A DNA stretch of 39,315 bases from Streptococcus parasanguinis. Its GTDB lineage: Bacteria; Bacillota; Bacilli; Lactobacillales; Streptococcaceae. The first letter of the stretch is position 1. Each line of letters opens with the position of its first letter. The notes under the pieces were generated by a model. The model searched no databases. It had not been told where the DNA came from and was given only the letters and a program-made list of their open reading frames with translations. The stretch lies in the NCBI RefSeq assembly GCF_001074805.1, contig NZ_JUPI01000052.1:1-39315 (forward strand), written 5' to 3'. Positions 24,234 to 32,956 of this stretch are shown here, piece after piece. The translations under genes and the position numbers were made by a program.

Positions 24234-25484
24234 ATGAATATCATTCTGCTTCTGATTGGCCTGCTCAATCTGGGCCTCCTCATCTATTTCTTGCAACGGT
24301 CAGATGATACAAGACCGGCTTTACGAGAGATGCTGGAAGACCATGAGGATCATTTGACAGACCAGTTGGACTATCGTTTTGAAAAAGAAAGACAAGCAAG
24401 CCAGATTGCCAATCAGCAGTTAGAGATCGCCCTGACAGATCGCTTGACCGAGATGCGAGTGGAGATCCACCAGCAGACGACAGCTCTGCGCGCTGAGATG
24501 AATGAGCACTTTACTAAAAATCGGGACAAAACAGATGAGCGCATGCGCCAGATCCAAGAGTCCAATGAAGTGCGGCTAGAACAGATGCGCCAAACGGTAG
24601 AAGAAAAATTGGAGAAAACCTTGCAGCACCGCTTGCAGACCTCCTTTGAGACGGTTTCAAAACAATTGGAGTCGGTCAACAAAGGGCTGGGAGAAATGCA
24701 GACGGTGGCGCGGGATGTCGGAACTCTTAATAAAGTTCTCTCCAATACTAAGACGCGTGGGATTATGGGCGAATTGCAGCTGGGCCAAATTATTGAAGAT
24801 ATCTTGACCCCAGCCCAGTATGAGCGGGAGTTTGTCACCGTTCCCCAATCCAGTGAGCGCGTGGAGTATGCTATTAAGCTTCCAGGACAAGGAGAGGAGC
24901 CAGTCTATCTGCCGATTGACTCTAAATTCCCACTGGAAGACTACTATCGTCTGGAAGAAGCTTATGAATCAGGAGAGAAAGAGGAGATCGAGCGTTACCG
25001 CAAGGCCCTTCTTGCTAGTATCAAGCGTTTTGCTAAGGATATCCAACAAAAATACCTCTTTCCACCAGCGACAACGAATTTCGGAATTCTCTTTTTGCCA
25101 ACCGAAGGCCTCTATTCCGAAGTGGTTCGCAATCCAGAATTCTTCGATCGCTTGCGTCGGGACGAACAAATTTTAGTGGCTGGGCCAAGTACCTTATCAG
25201 CCCTCTTGAACTCCTTGTCTGTTGGCTTTAAAACGCTCAACATCCAAAAGAGCGCAGATGACATTAGCAAGGTGTTGGGATCGGTCAAATCAGAATTCCA
25301 TAAGTTTGGAGGGATTCTGGCCAAGACTCAGCGCCATTTAAAGAATGCTTCCAATAATATTGATGATTTGCTAACCAGACGGACCAGTGCCATCGAGCGG
25401 ACACTCCGCCAAATCGAAAGCGATGAGGACCTGCTGGGACTAGATGTATATATAGAAGATGGAGAAGATGATGGTCAAAATTAA
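24234..25484 (+). CDS. rmuC: DNA recombination protein RmuC
   Basis: A 416-residue RmuC-family protein, linked to limiting recombination at inverted repeats. It has one N-terminal membrane anchor (IILLLIGLLNLGLLIYFL), a long coiled coil (about residues 35-160, rich in Glu/Gln/Arg), and then the nuclease-like RmuC domain. That domain includes RGIMGELQLGQIIEDIL, LPIDSKFPLEDYYRL, and FLPTEGLYSEV. The ATG at 24234 follows AGAGG and lies just after the thiN stop; longer in-frame starts are inside thiN. It overlaps the yhaM start. Confidence 0.93.
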   Translation: MNIILLLIGLLNLGLLIYFLQRSDDTRPALREMLEDHEDHLTDQLDYRFEKERQASQIANQQLEIALTDRLTEMRVEIHQQTTALRAEMNEHFTKNRDKTDERMRQIQESNEVRLEQMRQTVEEKLEKTLQHRLQTSFETVSKQLESVNKGLGEMQTVARDVGTLNKVLSNTKTRGIMGELQLGQIIEDILTPAQYEREFVTVPQSSERVEYAIKLPGQGEEPVYLPIDSKFPLEDYYRLEEAYESGEKEEIERYRKALLASIKRFAKDIQQKYLFPPATTNFGILFLPTEGLYSEVVRNPEFFDRLRRDEQILVAGPSTLSALLNSLSVGFKTLNIQKSADDISKVLGSVKSEFHKFGGILAKTQRHLKNASNNIDDLLTRRTSAIERTLRQIESDEDLLGLDVYIEDGEDDGQN

Positions 25485-26415
25485 CCAAATGAAAAAAGAT
25501 GAATTGTTCGAAGGATTCTATTTGATCAAGTCAGCAGAAGTGCGTCAAACGCGGGCCGGGAAAAACTACCTCGCCTTTGTCTTCCAGGATGAGACCGGTA
25601 CAATCGAAGGTAAACTATGGGATGCCCAACCTCACAATGTAGAGAGTTTTATGGCTGGACGCGTGGTCCATATGTCTGGACGTCGAGAAGTTTACAATAA
25701 TACTCCGCAAGTCAACCAATTAAACATGCGCTTGCCCCAAGCAGGAGAGCCCAACAATCCAGCAGACTTTAAGGAAAAACCACCAGTAGATCCCAAGGAA
25801 TTGCATGAATACCTGTCAAACATGATTTTCAAAATTGAAAATCCAGTCTGGCAACGGATTGTCCGGGCCCTCTATGGGAAATATGAGAAAGAGTTTTATA
25901 GCTATCCAGCTGCTAAGACCAACCACCATGCCTTTGAAGCAGGCCTTGCTTATCATACGGCGACCATGGTCCGCTTGGCAGATAGTATCGGTGATATCTA
26001 TCCTCAGTTGAATAAGAGCTTGCTCTTTGCAGGGATTATGTTACACGATTTGGCCAAAGTGATCGAGTTGACGGGGCCTGAAAATACAGAATACACTGTT
26101 CGAGGCAACCTCATCGGCCACATTGCACTCATCGATGAAGAAATCACCAAGGTCTTGCAAGACTTGAAGATTGATGACCAAAAAGAAGATGTCATCGTTC
26201 TTCGCCATGTGATCTTGAGTCACCATGGCTTGCTCGAATACGGTAGTCCTGTTCGTCCAAAGATCATGGAAGCAGAGATTATTCATATGATCGATAATTT
26301 GGATGCAGAAATGATGATGATGACAACGGCACTTGGCTTAATTGGTCCTGGCGAAATGACCAATAAAATCTTTGCTATGGAAAATCGTTCCTTCTATAAA
26401 CCGAATCTCGACTAG
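25471..26415 (+). CDS. yhaM: 3'-5' exoribonuclease YhaM (Cbf1 type)
   Basis: A 314-residue 3'-5' exoribonuclease. An N-terminal OB-fold domain (about residues 15-110, AGKNYLAFVFQDETGTIEGKLWD) is followed by an HD phosphohydrolase domain. HD-type metal ligands are visible: H152-H153 (NHHAFEAGLAYHT), H192-D193 (MLHDLAKV) and a later HH (SHHGLLEYG). The streptococcal enzyme (Cbf1) trims RNA ends, including small RNAs. The ATG at 25471 is favoured by GGAG at 25461-25464; in-frame ATGs at 25459 and 25468 are alternatives. The start lies inside rmuC (14-base overlap). Confidence 0.94.
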   Translation: MVKINQMKKDELFEGFYLIKSAEVRQTRAGKNYLAFVFQDETGTIEGKLWDAQPHNVESFMAGRVVHMSGRREVYNNTPQVNQLNMRLPQAGEPNNPADFKEKPPVDPKELHEYLSNMIFKIENPVWQRIVRALYGKYEKEFYSYPAAKTNHHAFEAGLAYHTATMVRLADSIGDIYPQLNKSLLFAGIMLHDLAKVIELTGPENTEYTVRGNLIGHIALIDEEITKVLQDLKIDDQKEDVIVLRHVILSHHGLLEYGSPVRPKIMEAEIIHMIDNLDAEMMMMTTALGLIGPGEMTNKIFAMENRSFYKPNLD

Positions 26416-26467
26416 TAAAAACAGAGATAAATACGGGAATGATTCTGCCAAAAATAAAATAATCAGG

Positions 26468-26507
26468 AAAAAACGGCCTTCTGTAAATCAGAATGTTCGT
26501 TTTTTTC
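26468..26507 (+). terminator. Intrinsic terminator after yhaM
   Basis: AAAAAACG/CGTTTTTT outer stem and TTCTG/CAGAA inner stem around a TAAAT loop, with a short internal bulge and a T run. Confidence 0.82.
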
Positions 26508-26515
26508 GCTTCTTA

Positions 26516-26524
26516 TGGTATAAT
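26516..26524 (+). promoter_or_regulatory. Extended -10 promoter for purR
   Basis: TGGTATAAT (TG at 26516-26517, TATAAT at 26519-26524), directly after the yhaM terminator and about 26 bases before the purR ATG. Confidence 0.7.
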
Positions 26525-26550
26525 GATAGAAAAAACTACATGGTGAGAAA

Positions 26551-27366
26551 ATGAAATTAAGAAGAAGTGAACGGATGGTCGTGATTTCTAATTACTTGAT
26601 CAACCATCCCTATGAATTGACGAGCCTCAATACGTTTGCGGAAAAGTATGAGTCTGCCAAGTCTTCCATCTCAGAAGATATCGTGATCATTAAGCGTGCG
26701 TTTGAAGAGATGGAAATCGGAAATATTGAGACCATTACAGGAGCTGGTGGAGGTGTTATCTTTACACCGTCTATCTCAGATCAAGAATCCAAAGAAATCG
26801 TCGAGGATCTTTGCAAGCAGCTGTCTGAAAGTGATCGTATCCTTCCTGGTGGCTACATTTACCTGTCTGATCTGTTGAGCAATCCAAAGATTTTGAATCG
26901 CATCGGCCGCATCATTGCCAAAGCTTTCCGGGATAAGAAGATTGATGCTGTCATGACCGTAGCGACCAAGGGAGTTCCTCTAGCCAATGCAGTAGCCAAT
27001 GTCTTGAATGTTCCTTTTGTTATTGTCCGTCGTGATTTGAAAATCACAGAAGGGTCAACCGTTAGTGTCAACTATGTTTCAGGCTCAAGTGGGGATCGCA
27101 TTGAGAAAATGTTCCTTTCAAAACGGAGCCTAAAAGCAGGAAGCCGGGTCTTGATTGTCGATGACTTCCTTAAAGGTGGCGGAACGATTAACGGGATGGT
27201 CAGCCTCTTGTCTGAATTTGATTCTGAATTAGCAGGGGTAGCTGTCTTTGCGGATAATGCTGCAACCGACCGTGAATTCTTTGAACACAAATCCTTATTG
27301 CGCGTGACCAACATCGATGTAAAAGAAAATAAATTGAGTGTCGAAGTTGGGAATATCTTTGATTAA
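26551..27366 (+). CDS. purR: Purine operon regulator PurR
   Basis: A 271-residue transcription regulator of purine genes. An N-terminal winged helix (residues 1-70, LRRSERMVVISNYLINHP and SAKSSISEDI) joins a phosphoribosyltransferase-like domain. That domain carries the PRPP-binding motif VLIVDDFLKGGGT (200-212), which senses PRPP and does not catalyse. GGTGAGAAA precedes the ATG. No purine genes lie in the window, so it acts at distant sites. I found no PurBox-like pair that I could defend upstream of it. Confidence 0.95.
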   Translation: MKLRRSERMVVISNYLINHPYELTSLNTFAEKYESAKSSISEDIVIIKRAFEEMEIGNIETITGAGGGVIFTPSISDQESKEIVEDLCKQLSESDRILPGGYIYLSDLLSNPKILNRIGRIIAKAFRDKKIDAVMTVATKGVPLANAVANVLNVPFVIVRRDLKITEGSTVSVNYVSGSSGDRIEKMFLSKRSLKAGSRVLIVDDFLKGGGTINGMVSLLSEFDSELAGVAVFADNAATDREFFEHKSLLRVTNIDVKENKLSVEVGNIFD

Positions 27367-27389
27367 GAGCAACAAAGGAGGATCAAAAA

Positions 27390-27962
27390 GTGAAAAGAAT
27401 TTTAGATCGATTTGATAATAGTCCTTTGTGGATTCGCTTGGTGACAGTTCTGTCTCTATCCTTTATTTTGGTAGCTGGTTTGTATACCGTTAAAAAGAAT
27501 ACAGCTGCCCAGGTAACGACAGAAATTCAACCTGCTAAAAAAACAGGTTCCCTTCCAGTGAAAAAGGAAACAAAGGAAGAAAAAGAAAAGAAGGAAGAAA
27601 AGAAAAATACAGAAGCTGCTGAAAAAGCAGTCGTTCAAATGGAAACAACTCCAAGTCAAGATTCTGTGAACGCTGCCCAAGCTGCTGTGAAGAAAGTCAA
27701 AGATGCGACTCAAAAGCAATCGCTTGAGGCCCGTATCCAATACATCGCTAACTATTATGGACTGACCTATGAGAGCGACACAGCGGCAACACAGCAGACT
27801 CAAACAGACGCTAATGCCAACACGAACGCGAACGCAAATACTAATGCCAATGCCAATGCTGGAGTAGCTGGAGCCAATGCGACAGTTCAACCACAACAGC
27901 AACAACAGTATGCTCCGGCTGCAGATGCAGGGGCAGAAGTACCTGCTGAAGCTGGTCAATAA
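27390..27962 (+). CDS. Membrane-anchored exported protein with Asn-Ala repeats, function unknown
   Basis: A 190-residue protein that I do not recognise by name. One N-terminal membrane helix (about residues 15-35) follows a short basic cytoplasmic end, so the rest should be outside the cell. A Lys/Glu-rich charged stretch (about 50-75) comes next. A helical segment, AAEKAVVQMETTPSQDSVNA then AAVKKVKDATQKQSLEARI, resembles short helical modules found in other exported Firmicute proteins. The tail holds DANANTNANANTNANANAG, a Gln run and an Ala/Pro-rich end. There is no LPxTG. It starts with GTG at 27390 behind AAAGGAGGA, 23 bases after purR, and is probably co-transcribed with it. Confidence 0.72.
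   Translation: MKRILDRFDNSPLWIRLVTVLSLSFILVAGLYTVKKNTAAQVTTEIQPAKKTGSLPVKKETKEEKEKKEEKKNTEAAEKAVVQMETTPSQDSVNAAQAAVKKVKDATQKQSLEARIQYIANYYGLTYESDTAATQQTQTDANANTNANANTNANANAGVAGANATVQPQQQQQYAPAADAGAEVPAEAGQ
27822..27870 (+). repeat. Short in-gene Asn-Ala/Thr codon repeats
   Basis: Alternating AAT/AAC with GCN or ACN codons encode NANTNANANTNANANA. The third bases vary, so this is an amino-acid repeat rather than a recent slippage product. Confidence 0.7.
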
Positions 27963-28000
27963 TGAACTTTTTCGACTTCTTTAAAAAATAAAAAAACATC

Positions 28001-28029
28001 TTGCAATCAAAGTGCCGTCATGTTATAAT
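28001..28029 (+). promoter_or_regulatory. Promoter for rpsL-rpsG
   Basis: -35 TTGCAA (28001-28006), 17-base spacer, extended -10 TGTTATAAT (TG at 28021-28022, TATAAT at 28024-28029). The predicted leader is about 130 bases. Confidence 0.88.
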
Positions 28030-28064
28030 AATAGACGGTACTTTTTACTTTTGGTCTCTCAAGA

Positions 28065-28134
28065 GTGTACAGGGACGTGCTGACAAATGTTGCAAAAGTA
28101 CACACAGATGGTAGCTGTCACCAAGTGTACCATC
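28065..28134 (+). promoter_or_regulatory. Structured 5' leader of rpsL with alternative pairings
   Basis: GTGTAC (28065-28070) can pair with GTACAC (28098-28103), and GATGGTA (28107-28113) with TACCATC (28128-28134). A second GTGTAC at 28125-28130 could instead pair with the same GTACAC and would break the second hairpin. There is no T run, so any control would act on translation or RNA stability. Function is inferred only. Confidence 0.5.
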
Positions 28135-28167
28135 ACCAAAAATAAAAAATTTCACAGGAGAATGTAG

Positions 28168-28581
28168 ATGCCTACAATTAACCAATTGGTTCGCAAACCG
28201 CGTAAATCAAAAGTAGAAAAATCTAAATCACCAGCTTTGAACGTTGGTTACAACAGTCATAAAAAAGTTCAAACAAACGTTTCTTCACCACAAAAACGTG
28301 GTGTTGCAACTCGTGTTGGAACAATGACACCTAAAAAACCTAACTCTGCCCTTCGTAAATTTGCCCGTGTACGTTTGAGCAACTTGATCGAAGTAACTGC
28401 TTATATCCCAGGTATCGGACACAACTTGCAAGAACACAGCGTGGTTCTTCTTCGTGGTGGACGTGTAAAAGACCTTCCAGGGGTACGTTACCATATCGTC
28501 CGTGGAGCACTTGATACTGCAGGTGTAAACGATCGTAAACAAGGCCGTTCTAAATACGGTACTAAAAAACCAAAAGCATAA
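28168..28581 (+). CDS. rpsL: 30S ribosomal protein S12
   Basis: A 137-residue decoding-centre protein of the small subunit. The full family sequence is present, from [13 protein letters not shown] to [11 protein letters not shown], with [11 protein letters not shown] and [10 protein letters not shown]. Lys56 and Lys101, which correspond to E. coli Lys42 and Lys87, are both lysine, so the known streptomycin-resistance substitutions at these sites are absent. CACAGGAGAA precedes the ATG. Codon use is strongly biased, as in the following genes, in line with high expression. rpsG follows 19 bases later. Confidence 0.98.
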   Translation: MPTINQLVRKPRKSKVEKSKSPALNVGYNSHKKVQTNVSSPQKRGVATRVGTMTPKKPNSALRKFARVRLSNLIEVTAYIPGIGHNLQEHSVVLLRGGRVKDLPGVRYHIVRGALDTAGVNDRKQGRSKYGTKKPKA

Positions 28582-28600
28582 GGAAAGGGGATAAAGAAAA

Positions 28601-29071
28601 ATGAGTCGTAAAAACCGTGCGCCTAAACGCGATGTATTGCCAGATCCGCTTTACAATTCACAATTAGTTACTCGTCTTATCAACCGCGTTATGCTTGATG
28701 GTAAACGTGGTACAGCTGCTTCAATCGTTTACGGAGCTTTCGAACAAATTAAAGAAGCTACTGGAAACGATGCTCTTGAAGTATTCGAAACAGCTATGGA
28801 AAACATCATGCCTGTACTTGAAGTACGTGCTCGCCGTGTCGGTGGTTCTAACTACCAAGTCCCAGTTGAAGTTCGTCCAGAACGTCGTACAACACTTGGA
28901 CTTCGTTGGTTGGTAACAATCGCTCGTCAACGTGGTGAACACACAATGGTTGATCGTCTTGCAAAAGAAATCTTGGATGCAGCGAACAACACTGGTGCAG
29001 CTGTTAAGAAACGTGAAGATACTCACCGTATGGCTGAAGCTAACCGTGCATTCGCACACTTCCGCTGGTAA
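28601..29071 (+). CDS. rpsG: 30S ribosomal protein S7
   Basis: A 156-residue primary 16S rRNA-binding protein that starts assembly of the 30S head. Recognised by [33 protein letters not shown] and the C-terminal [19 protein letters not shown] lies at good distance from the ATG. It forms the classical str operon with rpsL; fusA follows after a 279-base spacer that contains terminators and a separate promoter. Confidence 0.98.
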   Translation: MSRKNRAPKRDVLPDPLYNSQLVTRLINRVMLDGKRGTAASIVYGAFEQIKEATGNDALEVFETAMENIMPVLEVRARRVGGSNYQVPVEVRPERRTTLGLRWLVTIARQRGEHTMVDRLAKEILDAANNTGAAVKKREDTHRMAEANRAFAHFRW

Positions 29072-29114
29072 TAAAATGATACTAAGAGCGGCAAAGGCCC
29101 AAGGCAAAAATAGG

Positions 29115-29159
29115 AAACTGATGCAGTGTTCGATGAACACAAAGCAGTTTATCTTTTTT
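29115..29159 (+). terminator. Terminator-like two-tier hairpin after rpsG
   Basis: Outer stem AAACTG/CAGTTT (29115-29120 with 29145-29150), inner stem GTGTTC/GAACAC (29126-29131 with 29135-29140) and a GAT loop, followed by ATCTTTTTT. Confidence 0.8.
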
Positions 29160-29172
29160 GCACCGGGCCTCG

Positions 29173-29211
29173 CTCGGGTTCAAATCAGTTAACTTGAGCT
29201 TTTAGCCCGAG
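29173..29211 (+). other. Inverted repeat of unknown role in the rpsG-fusA spacer
   Basis: CTCGGGTT (29173-29180) pairs with AGCCCGAG (29204-29211), eight pairs including one G-U. No T run follows, so it is not a simple terminator. It lies between two terminator-like hairpins. Confidence 0.45.
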
Positions 29212-29266
29212 TTCAATTCAACTCTTCTTACAAGTTGGAACCAAAACTTAGCATGAAAACACTAAG

Positions 29267-29294
29267 AACGGGTAGGTCCTGCCTATCCGTTTTT
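29267..29294 (+). terminator. Second terminator-like hairpin, upstream of fusA
   Basis: A 10-bp stem with one G-U pair (29267-29276 with 29282-29291), 5-base loop, T run. Confidence 0.8.
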
Positions 29295-29303
29295 ATTAAA
29301 TCA

Positions 29304-29312
29304 TGTTATAAT
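29304..29312 (+). promoter_or_regulatory. Extended -10 promoter for fusA
   Basis: TGTTATAAT (TG at 29304-29305, TATAAT at 29307-29312), about 40 bases before the fusA ATG. The region where a -35 would lie overlaps the preceding hairpin. Confidence 0.7.
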
Positions 29313-29350
29313 AGAATATAGAAATAAAAAATATAGGAGAAACAAACCTC

Positions 29351-31432
29351 ATGGCACGCGAATTTTCACTTGAAAAAACTCGTAATATCGGTATCATGGC
29401 TCACGTCGATGCTGGTAAAACAACTACAACTGAGCGTATCCTTTACTACACTGGTAAGATTCACAAAATCGGTGAAACTCACGAAGGTGCGTCACAAATG
29501 GACTGGATGGAGCAAGAACAAGAACGTGGTATCACTATCACATCTGCCGCTACAACAGCTCAATGGAAAGACACTCGTGTAAACATCATCGACACACCAG
29601 GACACGTGGACTTCACTATCGAAGTTCAACGTTCACTCCGCGTTTTGGACGGTGCTGTAACCGTTCTTGACTCACAATCAGGTGTTGAGCCTCAAACTGA
29701 AACAGTTTGGCGTCAAGCAACTGAATACGGAGTTCCACGTATCGTATTCGCTAACAAGATGGATAAAATCGGTGCTGACTTCCTTTACTCAGTAAGCACA
29801 CTTCATGACCGTCTTCAAGCAAACGCTCACCCAATTCAATTGCCAATCGGTGCTGAAGATGACTTCCGCGGAATCATTGACTTGATCAAGATGAAAGCTG
29901 AAATCTATACTAACGACCTTGGTACAGATATCCTTGAAGAAGATATTCCAGCTGAATACCTTGAACAAGCTCAAGAATACCGTGAAAAATTGGTTGAAGC
30001 AGTTGCTGAAACTGATGAAGACTTGATGATGAAATACCTTGAAGGGGAAGAAATTACTAACGAAGAATTGAAAGCTGGTATCCGTAAAGCTACAATCAAC
30101 GTTGAATTCTACCCAGTACTTTGTGGTTCTGCCTTCAAGAACAAAGGGGTTCAATTGATGTTGGATGCAGTCCTTGACTACCTTCCAAGCCCACTTGATA
30201 TCCCTGCAATCAAGGGTGTAAACCCAGATACAGACGAAGAAGAAGAACGTCCAGCATCTGATGAAGAGCCATTTGCAGCTCTTGCCTTCAAGATCATGAC
30301 TGACCCATTCGTAGGTCGTTTGACATTCTTCCGTGTTTACTCAGGTGTCTTGAACTCAGGTTCATACGTATTGAACACTTCTAAAGGTAAACGTGAACGT
30401 ATCGGACGTATCCTTCAAATGCACGCCAACACTCGTAAAGAAATCGAAACAGTTTACTCTGGAGATATCGCTGCTGCCGTTGGTTTGAAAGATACTACAA
30501 CTGGTGACTCATTGACAGATGAAAAAGCAAAAATCATCCTTGAATCAATCGAAGTTCCAGAACCAGTTATCCAATTGATGGTTGAGCCTAAATCTAAAGC
30601 GGACCAAGACAAGATGGGTATCGCCCTTCAAAAATTGGCTGAAGAAGATCCAACATTCCGCGTTGAAACAAACCCTGAAACTGGTGAAACAGTTATCTCT
30701 GGTATGGGTGAGTTGCACTTGGATGTCCTTGTTGACCGTATGAAACGTGAATTCAAGGTTGAAGCTAACGTTGGTGCTCCTCAAGTATCTTACCGTGAAA
30801 CATTCCGCGCTTCTACACAAGCACGTGGATTCTTCAAACGTCAATCTGGTGGTAAAGGTCAGTTTGGTGATGTTTGGATCGAATTTACTCCAAACGAAGA
30901 AGGTAAAGGATTCGAGTTCGAAAATGCGATCGTCGGTGGTGTGGTTCCACGTGAATTCATCCCTGCAGTAGAAAAAGGACTTCAAGAATCTATGGCGAAC
31001 GGTGTTCTTGCTGGTTACCCAATGGTTGACGTGAAAGCTAAGCTTTACGATGGTTCATACCACGATGTCGACTCATCTGAAACTGCCTTCAAGATCGCTG
31101 CATCTCTTGCACTTAAAGAAGCTGCTAAGACTGCACAACCAGCTATCCTTGAACCAATGATGCTTGTAACCATCACAGTTCCTGAAGAAAACCTTGGGGA
31201 TGTTATGGGTCACGTAACTGCTCGTCGTGGACGTGTAGATGGTATGGAAGCACACGGTGCAAGCCAAATCGTTCGTGCATATGTACCACTTGCTGAAATG
31301 TTCGGTTACGCTACTGTCCTTCGTTCTGCAACTCAAGGACGTGGTACCTTCATGATGGTATTTGACCACTACGAAGATGTACCAAAATCAGTACAAGAAG
31401 AAATCATTAAAAAAGCTAAAGGTGAAGCTTAA
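29351..31432 (+). CDS. fusA: Elongation factor G
   Basis: A 693-residue translational GTPase that drives tRNA-mRNA translocation and, with RRF, ribosome recycling. The G domain has AHVDAGKTT (17-25), the RGITI effector segment, DTPGHVDF and NKMD. Domains II-V follow, with the expected [18 protein letters not shown] and [19 protein letters not shown]. Length is normal for the family. ATAGGAGAAAC precedes the ATG. It has its own promoter and terminator, and codon use is highly biased. Confidence 0.98.
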   Translation: MAREFSLEKTRNIGIMAHVDAGKTTTTERILYYTGKIHKIGETHEGASQMDWMEQEQERGITITSAATTAQWKDTRVNIIDTPGHVDFTIEVQRSLRVLDGAVTVLDSQSGVEPQTETVWRQATEYGVPRIVFANKMDKIGADFLYSVSTLHDRLQANAHPIQLPIGAEDDFRGIIDLIKMKAEIYTNDLGTDILEEDIPAEYLEQAQEYREKLVEAVAETDEDLMMKYLEGEEITNEELKAGIRKATINVEFYPVLCGSAFKNKGVQLMLDAVLDYLPSPLDIPAIKGVNPDTDEEEERPASDEEPFAALAFKIMTDPFVGRLTFFRVYSGVLNSGSYVLNTSKGKRERIGRILQMHANTRKEIETVYSGDIAAAVGLKDTTTGDSLTDEKAKIILESIEVPEPVIQLMVEPKSKADQDKMGIALQKLAEEDPTFRVETNPETGETVISGMGELHLDVLVDRMKREFKVEANVGAPQVSYRETFRASTQARGFFKRQSGGKGQFGDVWIEFTPNEEGKGFEFENAIVGGVVPREFIPAVEKGLQESMANGVLAGYPMVDVKAKLYDGSYHDVDSSETAFKIAASLALKEAAKTAQPAILEPMMLVTITVPEENLGDVMGHVTARRGRVDGMEAHGASQIVRAYVPLAEMFGYATVLRSATQGRGTFMMVFDHYEDVPKSVQEEIIKKAKGEA

Positions 31433-31445
31433 TTTACCAATGCTT

Positions 31446-31479
31446 AAAAACTCTTCCCACTTTGGGAAGAGTTTTTCTT
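31446..31479 (+). terminator. Intrinsic terminator of fusA
   Basis: A 14-bp stem (31446-31459 with 31463-31476), 3-base loop, A-rich and T-rich flanks. Confidence 0.93.
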
Positions 31480-31596
31480 TGTTCCAAAAGTGAATACAAG
31501 TAAAAAAGTGCTCTTCCTAGCAAACAAGACTTTGTGAAAAACTTCAATAAAAGAGGTGGTGATCTATGATAAATCTTGCTTTTCGTGGGGAAATAG

Positions 31597-31625
31597 TTGC
31601 TTTTTAATGCAATAAAGTATATAAT
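31597..31625 (+). promoter_or_regulatory. Promoter for gap
   Basis: -35 TTGCTT (31597-31602), 17-base spacer, -10 TATAAT (31620-31625). It predicts a leader of about 80 bases. The rest of the 31480-31711 spacer holds nothing else that I can name. Confidence 0.8.
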
Positions 31626-31711
31626 AGAGACTGTTAAAAGATGTTTGGCGCTGTGTCAAGTTACTCTTTTCACAAAAAATTTTTTTGATTTTCATAAGGA
31701 GGAAATCACGA

Positions 31712-32722
31712 ATGGTAGTTAAAGTTGGTATTAACGGTTTCGGTCGTATCGGACGTCTTGCTTTCCGTCGTATCCAAAACGTAGAAGGTGTTGAAGTTAC
31801 ACGCATCAACGACCTTACAGATCCAGTTATGCTTGCACACTTGTTGAAATACGATACAACTCAAGGTCGTTTCGACGGTACTGTGGAAGTTAAAGAAGGT
31901 GGATTCGAAGTTAACGGTAAATTCATTAAAGTTTCCGCTGAACGTGATCCAGAACAAATCGACTGGGCTAACGACGGTGTAGAAATCGTTCTTGAAGCAA
32001 CTGGTTTCTTTGCTACTAAAGCAGCTGCTGAAAAACACTTGCATGCTGGTGGTGCTAAGAAAGTTGTTATCACTGCTCCTGGTGGATCAGATGTTAAAAC
32101 AGTCGTATTTAACACTAACCACGATATTCTTGATGGTACTGAAACAGTTATCTCAGGTGCTTCATGTACTACAAACTGCTTGGCTCCAATGGCTAAAGCT
32201 CTTCAAGATAACTTCGGTGTTGTTGAAGGATTGATGACTACTATCCACGCTTACACTGGTGACCAAATGATCCTTGACGGTCCACACCGTAAAGGTGACC
32301 TTCGTCGTGCACGCGCTGGTGCTGCTAACATCGTTCCTAACTCAACTGGTGCTGCTAAAGCAATCGGTTTGGTTATCCCTGAATTGAACGGTAAATTGGA
32401 CGGAGCTGCACAACGTGTTCCTGTTCCAACTGGATCAGTTACTGAATTGGTAGTTGTTCTTGACAAGAACGTTACTGTTGATGAAGTGAACGCAGCTATG
32501 AAAGCAGCTTCAAACGAATCATACGGTTACACTGAAGATCCAATCGTTTCTTCAGACGTTGTAGGTATGTCTTACGGATCATTGTTTGACGCAACTCAAA
32601 CTAAAGTTATTGACGTTGACGGTAAACAATTGGTTAAAGTTGTTTCATGGTATGACAACGAAATGTCTTACACTGCACAACTTGTTCGTACTCTTGAATA
32701 CTTCGCAAAAATTGCTAAATAA
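31712..32722 (+). CDS. gap: Glyceraldehyde-3-phosphate dehydrogenase (type I)
   Basis: A 336-residue glycolytic enzyme that oxidises glyceraldehyde-3-phosphate with NAD+ and phosphate. The Rossmann start [17 protein letters not shown] and the catalytic [10 protein letters not shown] with Cys152 are intact, as is the late WYDNEMSY. In streptococci the protein is also found at the cell surface, where it binds host proteins. The ATG at 31712 follows AAGGAGG; a 9-codon longer frame begins inside the leader and is rejected. It is monocistronic with its own promoter and a strong terminator, and has highly biased codon use. Confidence 0.98.
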   Translation: MVVKVGINGFGRIGRLAFRRIQNVEGVEVTRINDLTDPVMLAHLLKYDTTQGRFDGTVEVKEGGFEVNGKFIKVSAERDPEQIDWANDGVEIVLEATGFFATKAAAEKHLHAGGAKKVVITAPGGSDVKTVVFNTNHDILDGTETVISGASCTTNCLAPMAKALQDNFGVVEGLMTTIHAYTGDQMILDGPHRKGDLRRARAGAANIVPNSTGAAKAIGLVIPELNGKLDGAAQRVPVPTGSVTELVVVLDKNVTVDEVNAAMKAASNESYGYTEDPIVSSDVVGMSYGSLFDATQTKVIDVDGKQLVKVVSWYDNEMSYTAQLVRTLEYFAKIAK

Positions 32723-32737
32723 TTCATGCGTATGATG

Positions 32738-32763
32738 AGAGGAGGGAAACCTCCTCTTTTTTT
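32738..32763 (+). terminator. Intrinsic terminator of gap
   Basis: An 8-bp GC-rich stem AGAGGAGG/CCTCCTCT with a GAAA tetraloop and a run of seven T. Confidence 0.94.
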
Positions 32764-32813
32764 GTACTTTTTTTAGGGCTTTCTCATCATATTATAGGAA
32801 TTGCTAAAATTGA

Positions 32814-32843
32814 TTGACAGTGCTAAATAGATTAGGGTATCCT
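32814..32843 (+). promoter_or_regulatory. Probable promoter for the GH85 gene
   Basis: Consensus -35 TTGACA (32814-32819), 18-base spacer and a -10 TATCCT (32838-32843) that is only 4 of 6. The imperfect -10 fits a regulated rather than constitutive promoter. Confidence 0.65.
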
Positions 32844-32875
32844 ATCCTTGATTGGAGATTTCTAATACAAGAAAA

Positions 32876-32889
32876 TGAAAGCGATTACA
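32876..32889 (+). promoter_or_regulatory. Catabolite-responsive element (cre, CcpA operator)
   Basis: TGAAAGCGATTACA matches the Gram-positive cre consensus TGWAANCGNTNWCA at every position. It lies about 25-40 bases after the predicted transcription start and 67 bases before the ATG. A CcpA-HPr-Ser-P complex there would block transcription when a preferred sugar is present. Confidence 0.85.
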
Positions 32890-32956
32890 GATCGTGGAGG
32901 AAGGAGCCAATGGAAATCGCTCAAGAAAAAGAAAAAAACCATACAAGGAGGTCAAG

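Noticed and set aside
26372-26554. 60-codon ORF between yhaM and purR
   Set aside because: It runs through the yhaM terminator and the purR promoter and has no ribosome-binding site.
31564-31809. - strand ORF over the gap promoter
   Set aside because: It covers the gap promoter and start codon; no supporting signals.
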